A stretch of 64,000 nucleotides of DNA. Origin: Lonicera japonica (lineage: Eukaryota > Streptophyta > Magnoliopsida > Dipsacales > Caprifoliaceae). The position numbers and the translations under genes are program-made. Location: NCBI GenBank assembly GCA_021464415.1, contig CM038471.1:78164414-78228413 (forward strand). The letters are read 5' to 3'. The notes beneath the pieces are model-generated. The model had not been told where the DNA came from, did no database searches, and saw only the letters and a program-made list of their open reading frames with translations. Within the stretch, counting starts at the first letter, position 1, and each line of letters opens with the position of its first letter. Below are positions 57,224 to 64,000 of the stretch, piece by piece.

Positions 57224-58790
57224 TGTGAGAATCCGCAAATGCGACCTCCCGGGTCTCGTCCCCGTTGGTGGTGGGGGTCATGGGACGTCGGAACTGATTC
57301 CGTCGTTCCATTTGCTGGAGCGTTTTCATTGATTCATATCAAGTGTCCCTACGTTCTATTTCTAGATGCAAGGGGGTTCATTCAGAGTCGCCAGTACGTT
57401 TTTACGAGAAAACGGACAAAAAAGGTCGTGTAAGAGGAAAGGCTATAGACAAGCCTTTCTTTACACGTTTGTCTGCGAAACCGGGATTCTATAAGGTTCG
57501 GAAACTATATTACGGTTTGGGAAGGTGTTAAGCACCCATTCCGCCCTTTCGGTCTCTAGTGGGCTTATATGTTTATTCTATGTTGAAGAACTTGGATGCT
57601 TTTACCGACAGTCTACTGCTTTTTAAATGAAAACCCTAATTTTTGGGGAAACGGGGAAAGGGATGAAAACCTTTGTGTTCCGAGATTCGACGTTTTTGTA
57701 TTTAAAAGATGTAAATGACAAATGACAAAAACCTTTTATTTTTGAAAGAGTATTCCGTATTATTTCCTCAGATAATGACGGTTTTCTCGAGTTGTGATTA
57801 TTCTGAAAAAGGTTCGGATCTTTATGTCGGGACTAATTCAATATGGAATTTGAACTCTTTGAGGAGAGTTTATCAGACACGTCGCAGTCTATGAAAAAGA
57901 CAGGATATGTGGATTTTAATTCCTAGATAAGTCTTTATCGGTCCGGGGTTTGAAAACAGGGTTTATCCGGACGATAATGTACTTACTCTTCTGGTTTTGA
58001 AAGTAGTTTTATCAGGGTCTTTTGTTTTGAAAATGGTAGACTATTGGTAACTTGACAATAAGTTTATTCAAATAAAACGTGGACAGAATAACAGAAGTAA
58101 AACAAGTACACAGATATCTAATCTTAAATACTAGAAGGGACTTTCTTTACCTTTCCGACGAGAATAATAATAAGAAAGAAAATATAATACGGCAGAAGGA
58201 TCTCCGGCGATAATAATCTTCTCTTTCTTCAGATATTTCCGAGAAATCGATTCCGGAGACGGGACACGTCGAGTGTCGAGGATAGATTCGATAATTCTTC
58301 AGAAATAAGATAATAGTAGAAAAGTGCTTGATAAAAATCAAATCTAAAGCTCCAAATTCTCAGATTCCAATTGCTGCCCCTGAACCCTTGGGGGTGTTGG
58401 CCTATTTATACTGCTCGGGAGAGATTGTCGCGCGACATTTCCTTAAAAAAGGAGAATGTCGCGCGACATTGTGATATGTCGCGCGACATACGGGAATGTC
58501 GCGCGACAAACGGCTGAAGTGATGGTTCTGACAGATTGATGTGTCAGAAAGTGGTTGGTCTGGTGCAGAGGGGGAATGTCGTGCGACATAGTGGAATTGT
58601 CGCGCGACATATCAGGGATTGTCGCGCGACAATGTGATATGTCGTGCGACAATCTCTCTAAAGAACAAGTTTGTCGGGCGACAAACCTTCCTAGTGTAGT
58701 ACCGGGTCCTCGGGTAGGTCCCGGACCCAAAATAGTAGTTCTCGGAGGTCGTTAGGGTTCTTGCGGGGGTCACGGATCGGGGTGTCTACA
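57224..58790 (-). repeat. 5' LTR of the Tat element
   Basis: The 1567-bp copy matches 40542-42108 except at 57687 (T for C) and 58716 (A for G). The palindrome array lies at 58426-58683 and the sense TATA at 58403-58410, which would drive element RNA leftwards. Confidence 0.95.
58426..58683. promoter_or_regulatory. Palindromic array in the 5' LTR, upstream of the sense TATA
   Basis: It contains the same nine TGTCGNGCGACA sites as the left LTR, with identical spacing. Here the array sits immediately upstream of the TATA box that should drive gag-pol RNA. Confidence 0.85.
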
Positions 58791-58795
58791 GGAAC
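58791..58795. repeat. Target site duplication of the Tat element, right copy
   Basis: GGAAC, identical to 40537-40541, and in viral sequence on both sides. Confidence 0.9.
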
Positions 58796-60589
58796 GTTTA
58801 TTGGTTCAGGTGGGTCTTCAACCATAGGCTCTGGGGTTGGATTTGGTGGCTCGGCTGGCTGGGTTGAGTAAAGCTGGTCAAATGCTTGGAATAAGTCATC
58901 TGAATCAGTTTTTATGGGGTCACGGTTTGAAAGGGTTAGAGCTTTTAGAAAAGATCCTATCTGATTGACAGAATGATTTTCAAAAGCATCCATGGTAAAC
59001 ATATCCAATGGTTTGGTGGAGGCACCTTGGATAACATCAGGTGGTTCTTTTGAAGGGGTATAGGCTGAAGGAGTGGTTGTGGGATTGGTATGTGAGGATA
59101 TTTGCTGCGGGTGAGACGGAGGTGGAACGGTTTGCAAAGGAGTAGGAAAAGGATCTAATCCTTGGGTGGGAGGTGTAACTGTTCGATGGGGTTTAGACCA
59201 ATCAACTTCACTTGGATGTTTGGCTTTATAAGTGTAACTTGATTTGGGAGGGACAAACTTGGGTTTTGGTTTTGGAGGAGAGGTTGACCAAGGAGGTAAC
59301 TTTTTTTTGGGTGGTTCATCCCAAAGGTTTACAGAATGGGACTGAGCTTTTCCCGAAAGGGAATATTCAGCGGGGTTATACAGAGGTTTAGCAGGTTTTT
59401 CTGGAGGGTAAAACACTGAATAATTTGAGAAATCCGATGTGGGATGTACTGTTTGGGGGGAAAGGGTAGTATATGGCGGAGAGTATTGAGCAGCTTGTTG
59501 CTTCATAGCTTCGCTTCTTTCAAGAGACTCAAGTTGAACTTGGAGAGCTCGTTTTTCTGTTTCTTTATCTTGAAAGAATTGTGCTGTGCTGGCGAAATCT
59601 CTAATATGCATAGCGACAGAACGCATCTGATCATTGAGAACCTTAATTCTCATTTTTATGTCTGCAAAGGCTTCTTCCATAGTAGAAATGGAGGAAACTC
59701 GGGAACTGATCTGTCTGGTCTGTTGGGCTATCTGGGTGAGAAGTTTATTTTGTGCCACAGCATTTTCTGCTTGCCAGTTTAAAGCTGCTTCAGCGGCTGA
59801 AAGCTTTTTCACTTGTCCATCAGATCCAATGGAAATGGGGTTTTGGATTTTCCATTTATGGGTAGTCTGAGTGGAGAGGTTATCAAAATCTTCCTGTGGA
59901 GGAAAATAGTGATCTGGTGTTTCTTGAGACATAAGGTAACAAGAAATTGGCTGGGGTTGAAGGATAGGAGTTGGTTGAACCTGCGAGGAGGGTTGTAGAT
60001 ATGGTCTGCCAAGAGCTTTAAAGGCCTTTTGGGTGTATGGAGAAAGGCGTTGGGGTTTTGGTTTAGGAGGGTCTGGCTCTTGAGGAGGTGGAGAAGGTGG
60101 ACATGTTGTAATCTCAGGCGAGGGTGATGGTGAGGGCTTTTCACCATAAGTGACATAGTAGTTAAACTTGCCACTTAGTTCACCTAAGAGGCCAACGGTA
60201 TTATCACCTGCTTGATACCGTTCTTCAAGGACTTCTTGAGAATTTAAGGCTTTACCAGCCTTCTTTTTTCTGTACAGTTTAAGTTCCTTGGGATCTAGCT
60301 CTGCTTCATAAGCTAGCTCTTCACAGTCATCACAGTAGCACACATCATACCAGATGTGACCTTTATCATTTCTAGGTTGATAGGAAGGTTTTCCATACTT
60401 ATCAAAGTAAAGGATTACCAACGGATCAGCCTTTAGAATAGGATCGGTAGGAAACCGACGAATCTCGTGCATCATATTCAGCTCAGTTTGGAAAGGATTC
60501 CGCTCTGGAGAAGAAATAGAGATCTTGTTGTTATTAAATCTCATTTCTATTTGCTTATCAGCTCTGCGGAGGTAGCTTGGGTCAGTTTG
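58791..60589 (-). pseudogene. Pararetroviral polyprotein, middle part
   Basis: The frame is open from just after the TAG at 60590-60592 to the Tat insertion. It has a Cys-bearing segment (WYDVCYCDDCEELAYEAEL), a Pro/Ser-rich stretch (SPSPEITTCPPSPPPQ), a probable coiled-coil part (about 59500-59800), and a proline-rich linker. It connects movement protein and capsid parts; no enzyme is visible. The last codons of the apparent ORF (to 58691) come from the LTR. The same segment, nearly identical and without the TAG, is at 62132-63057. Confidence 0.7.
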
Positions 60590-61609
60590 CTAAAGAGGCT
60601 CCGTATTAGCTTGTTCTTGGAGCTTCTCATAGGATGTAACCCAAACTTCAGGTAACAATTTAACAAGCTCAGGGCGAGTTAATTGTTTGGGAACATACTT
60701 TGCTGTGTGAGATGCATCAGAATCAATGGTTAGCATGAGAGCTTAAGAAGTAGAGGAATCGGGTATACATAAATCATATGAGTGATTTTGTACACGGTAG
60801 ACCATCTGCTGATGAATTGTTGCTGCTGCTGTGCCTGGGACCATTGAGACACCAGTTATCTGAACCTGGATTTTGAGGGCTGAACATACGAAAGGATCAC
60901 TGAGGGGAACATTAAAATTACGATACAGAGTAAAAAACACTGTTCCTGCATTTAACGTGACTTGGACATTTCCAAGAATTGCTTGTTGATAATTTGTAAG
61001 CCTGGAGTCAACAAGGGCAATCCTGGCAACTGCTTCAAGACCTTTTCGACCATGGAAAGTGACGGAAAAACGGATGGCGCCGAAATGCATATGGGTATAA
61101 CCTTGGGATAAGGCCATACGAGGAATATCTGTGGGAAAGGGAACAGTAAAAAACTGTTCTTCATGACCAGATTTAACAAACAAAGAATCAAAAGGGGTGC
61201 ACTGGACAAATTCACGAACTGGAAGTTTGGATTTGTCTGATGAAACCATCTGTCTTACTCTTTTAGTGAATGACTCGGAGGAGGGCTTCTGAAACACATG
61301 ATAAGGGTTTGTTATGGTTAACTTTGTTTCTGGAATTTGTTCAACAGGTAAATGTGTAATTTCATACAACGACTCGATCTTATCTTTATGGGAACCTGTA
61401 GACCTAAATGACTCACTAGAACGAAACGACTCTGTGGGAGTAAGAGTTTTAGAAGAAGATGATGCGGATAAAGACTTTGATTTAGAAAACATTACAGATA
61501 ACATCGGAGAACTCATGCCAGCAAAATATTTCTGAGGTATGTCATGCCTTTGTAGTATTTCAATGAAAGACTTTTCTGTAAAAAAGTGAAGATAAATAAG
61601 AATTTCCAA
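60590..61609 (-). pseudogene. Pararetroviral movement protein region (30K superfamily), two stops
   Basis: An open frame at 60743-61609 carries a Ser-rich start and a 30K-type core (about 60830-61230) with the conserved ALVDSR segment (LxDxR type) and FFTLYRNFNVPL. It continues in frame after TAA (60743-60745) to TAG (60590-60592). The duplicated copy at 62132-63057 has Glu and Gln codons at these two places, so both are single-base nonsense changes. The first ATG in frame is at 61516; the frame upstream has no ATG, and CTTTTTTACAG at about 61575-61590 could be a splice acceptor. Its usual role is cell-to-cell movement. Confidence 0.8.
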
Positions 61610-62131
61610 TAGACCTAAAGATCCTCGACAACCTTTTGTTACTAACCAAAAACTATAATATCATATTTGACCACAATCAGGAGCATTTATTAGGCATACA
61701 CACGGCTATCCATCGCCTTAAAAGCCTAGCGCTCAACACCTGTCCATATATGAGAGTATCTCTTTTTGTGTAACCAAAAGATTCATACCAGTGTTCTGAA
61801 AAATAGAACTAATGGTTTCTGATACAGGAGATCCACACAAATTCTCTGAGTTTTCTGATGTGAGAGATCCATATAACATGGCAGTCACAGAGCATACTAA
61901 AATCAGAAGAAGATGTAAAGTGGCAGCTGTAGAGCATACTAAACATTCTTCAGATTTTTCATACTAATCAAATTATAAATATCACTGAAAATTATTTACT
62001 TCTTGAGACAGAAAAACATTTGTTAAAATAACCAAAAAGGAATTCCATAAATCTGACATATTTTTGCGGCATAAGTTCTTCCTTAAAGAACTACTCACGA
62101 GAGGACATCTTTACAGCCTCTGATACCAACT
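61610..62131 (-). other. Pararetroviral leader region
   Basis: The 520-base non-coding region lies between the primer site and the movement protein frame, as in caulimovirid genomes. Short repeated segments occur (GGAGATCCACA / GAGAGATCCATA; GCATACTAAA twice). Confidence 0.6.
62118..62128 (-). other. tRNA-Met primer binding site of the pararetrovirus
   Basis: The minus strand reads TGGTATCAGAG, identical to the first 11 bases of the plant initiator tRNA-Met primer site used by caulimovirids; base 12 differs. It marks nucleotide 1 of the viral map. Confidence 0.85.
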
Positions 62132-63057
62132 TTGGTTTAGGAGGGTCTGGCTCTTGAGGAGGTGGAGAAGGTGGACATGTTGTAATCTCAGGCGAGGGTG
62201 ATGGTGAGGGCTTTTCACCATAAGTGACATAGTAGTTAAACTTGCCACTTGGTTCACCTAAGAGGCCAACGGTATTATCACCTGCTTGATACCGTTCTTC
62301 AAGGACTTCTTGAGAATTTAAGGCTTTACCAGCCTTCTTTTTTCTGTACAGTTTAAGTTCCTTGGGATCTAGCTCTGCTTCATAAGCTAGCTCTTCACAG
62401 TCATCACAGTAGCACACATCATACCAGATGTGACCTTTATCATTTCTAGGTTGATAGGAAGGTTTTCCATACTTATCAAAGTAAAGGATTACCAACGGAT
62501 CAGCCTTTAGAATAGGATCGGTAGGAAACCGACGAATCTCGTGCATCATATTCAGCTCAGTTTGGAAAGGATTCCGCTCTGGAGAAGAAATAGAGATCTT
62601 GTTGTTATTAAATCTCATTTCTATTTGCTTATCAGCTCTGCGGAGGTAGCTTGGGTCAGTTTGCTGAAGAGGCTCCGTATTAGCTTGTTCTTGGAGCTTC
62701 TCATAGGATGTAACCCAAACTTCAGGTAACAATTTAACAAGCTCAGGGCGAGTTAATTGTCTGGGAACATACTTTGCTGTGTGAGATGCATCAGAATCAA
62801 TGGTTAGCATGAGAGCTTCAGAAGTAGAGGAACCGGGTATACATAAATCATATGAGTGATTTTGTACACGGTAGACCATATGCTGATGAATTGTTGCTGC
62901 TGCTGTGCCTGGGACCATTGAGACACCAGTTATCTGAACCTGGATTTTGAGGGCTGAACATACGAAAGGATCACTGAGGGGAACATTAAAATTACGATAC
63001 AGAGTAAAAAACACTGTTCCTGCATTTAACGTGGCTTGGACATTTCCAAGAATTGCT
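62132..63057 (-). pseudogene. Second pararetroviral fragment (movement protein C part to middle region)
   Basis: These 926 bases match 60056-60983 at all but seven positions by my count, in the same orientation. The frame is open throughout. At its downstream end it breaks within the proline-rich region (PPKPK) and is joined directly to the primer site at 62129; at its upstream end it stops at the (TA)n tract. It is not a full gene. It lies upstream of the main copy in viral orientation, which suggests joining of two viral molecules at the primer-site discontinuity. Confidence 0.85.
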
Positions 63058-63070
63058 ATATATATATATA
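63058..63070. repeat. (TA)n at the right border of the pararetrovirus
   Basis: ATATATATATATA begins exactly where similarity to the first viral copy ends. Confidence 0.8.
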
Positions 63071-63557
63071 AATACACTCATAACACCATTACATTATAAA
63101 AGGGTCGAGGCAATTTTAGGTCCAATTGTATAAGAAAGGCCTGTTTTAGGGTGAGAACGACTATATTTTTAGATCGACGGAGTTTCATTTTTGCGATACT
63201 TGATCTGTTATCATCCCTAGGTAACATACAATTGTACATATCTTCGATTTTCACATTTTTCACGTAATTATATTTTATCCTATTATTATTTTTAGATAGA
63301 CGGCATGAATATACCATAATATATATACATAATATATCTAACATATATACATAATATATATATATATATGCTAGGCCGGGCCAATAAGGGCCTCAAAATT
63401 ACTAATAAACCCTGACCTTGTGTTTGACTTGGTCTAAAATGTGTTTCAACCACTGTCAGGCGTCCAAAAAAGAAAAAAGAAAAAACTCTTTTTTGAAATA
63501 TTATTTATGTCAATTAGTAAATAATTTTATTATTAACCATTAACATACTTTAATTAT
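63071..63557. other. Intergenic DNA right of the pararetrovirus, no gene seen
   Basis: AT-rich sequence with a second TA-rich tract at 63350-63370. The 88-aa open frame at 63078-63344 has no recognisable domain. Confidence 0.5.
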
Positions 63558-63560
63558 TAA

Positions 63561-63845
63561 GACTCCTTTTGATTGCAAGGTGGAAAACGAAAATAAATTG
63601 AGTTAGTTTTGGTAAAAATATAGAAAATAAGTTGAGTGATAAAAGTGATATCCTCTTGATTTTTAAGTTTTTCCATGAAGAAATTTTCTTTGCTTGATGG
63701 TGAGTAAAATTTTTTCACCAAAAATATTGAAAGATGGAGGATATATACTCATAAAATGAGTAACATCTCTCACCCTATTTTCTATCTTTTCACACAAATT
63801 AACTAAATTTATTTTCTTTTTCCATCTTTATAATCAAACGGAGTC
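63561..63845. mobile_element. Tourist-like MITE, second copy
   Basis: The 285-bp element has ends GACTCCTTTTGATTGCAAGG and ...ATAATCAAACGGAGTC, flanked by TAA on both sides. It is similar over its full length to 17728-18015 in the kinase intron, in the same orientation. Confidence 0.8.
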
Positions 63846-63904
63846 TAATAGACTCAATAAGAATCCTATTGTTTACCCGAAACAAGAGAGAATAAAAACA
63901 CACT

Positions 63905-64000
63905 AGTTGTGTTTGGTTGCTCACTATTTTATTTTTTTTTCCAAAATTTTAAAAACTCAACTCAAAACCAACTATATTTTCACACTTCTCAAAATCTATT
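63905..64000. mobile_element. Left part of a Tourist-type MITE, cut by the window end
   Basis: TTGTGTTTGGTTG followed by CCAAAATTTTAAAAACTCAA resembles the left end of the elements at 1143 and 1715. The right end lies outside the window. Confidence 0.45.

Larger units (their letters stand above)
40542..58790 (-). mobile_element. Tat-clade Ty3/gypsy retrotransposon with two antisense genes, 18.2 kb
   Basis: Two 1567-bp LTRs (40542-42108 and 57224-58790) enclose gag and pol on the minus strand; the 5' LTR is therefore the right one. Pol order PR-RT-RNase H-second RNase H-integrase, with a dual RNase H, marks the Tat clade (Ogre/Retand/Tat group). The element has a primer site, 5-bp target duplications (GGAAC), tandem repeats next to the 3' LTR, and two genes on the opposite strand between pol and the 3' LTR. 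Extra antisense ORFs at this place are known from Tat elements. The LTRs differ at two positions only (41005/57687 and 42034/58716), so insertion was recent. It lies inside the viral polyprotein frame. Confidence 0.95.
35875..63057 (-). mobile_element. Endogenous pararetrovirus (Caulimoviridae, petuvirus/florendovirus-like), split by a retrotransposon
   Basis: Read on the minus strand, the insert has a leader with a tRNA-Met primer site (62118-62128), a 30K-type movement protein, a proline-rich middle region, a capsid-type CCHC knuckle, aspartic protease, RT and RNase H all in one frame, then a further frame and a promoter region. A single-frame order MP-CP-PR-RT-RH is the arrangement in petuviruses and florendoviruses, whereas integrase is absent. 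The 18.2-kb Tat element at 40542-58790 interrupts it. A second viral piece (62132-63057) is joined upstream of the primer site. Several in-frame stops show that the copy is defective. Genus assignment needs an RT tree. Confidence 0.85.

Noticed and set aside
1..64000. tRNA, rRNA or organelle-derived segments
   Set aside because: None recognised by eye; the only tRNA-like matches are primer binding sites.

Overview
This is eukaryotic nuclear DNA from a flowering plant, most likely a dicot. The evidence is AT-rich intergenic sequence, GT-AG introns, two receptor-like cytoplasmic kinase genes of plant-only families, plant LTR retrotransposons and MITEs, and an endogenous pararetrovirus of the family Caulimoviridae. 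I cannot name the species.

Layout. (1) 451-11646: an old, heavily mutated Ty1/copia element on the + strand, with both LTRs, a decayed tRNA-Met primer site and gag/INT/RT/RNase H remnants; a solo LTR (9252-10154) sits in its RT region and a Tourist-type MITE in its 5' part. (2) 11693-13929: a hAT-type element with perfect 8-bp target duplications, itself holding a PIF/Harbinger-type element (12517-13883). (3) 14428-22581, minus strand: an intact ten-exon gene for a universal-stress-protein-domain kinase (RLCK group VI type, 610 aa). (4) 25306-28186, minus strand: an intact four-exon gene for an N-acylated RLCK resembling Arabidopsis At3g15890 (391 aa). (5) 28700-35065: intergenic DNA with two hAT MITEs, a second Harbinger copy and a 407-bp foldback hairpin. 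(6) 35875-63057: an endogenous pararetrovirus on the minus strand, broken by stop codons and joined to a second viral fragment; both ends abut (TA)n repeats. (7) 40542-58790: an 18.2-kb Tat-clade Ty3/gypsy element inserted in the viral polyprotein, with 5-bp target duplications (GGAAC) and LTRs differing at 2 of 1567 positions, so very young.

The most interesting object is the Tat element. Besides gag and pol on the minus strand it carries two genes on the opposite strand between pol and its 3' LTR: a five-exon gene for a plant-mobile-domain (PMD) protein and a single-exon gene resembling the plant DUF7745 group. All three apparent promoters (sense LTR promoter and the two antisense genes) have the same architecture: a cluster of the perfect 12-bp palindrome TGTCGCGCGACA directly upstream of a TATA box (9 sites in the LTR, 3 before each antisense gene). 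Most spacings within clusters are about 20-23 or 30-32 bp, near two or three helical turns. This looks like an element-encoded regulon, in which a protein (possibly one of the antisense products) would bind a CpG-rich operator and control both element RNA and its own gene. The sequence shows the operator/TATA layout; the binding protein and direction of control are inference. This copy has stop codons in both antisense genes and one in pol, so it would need relatives to act in trans.
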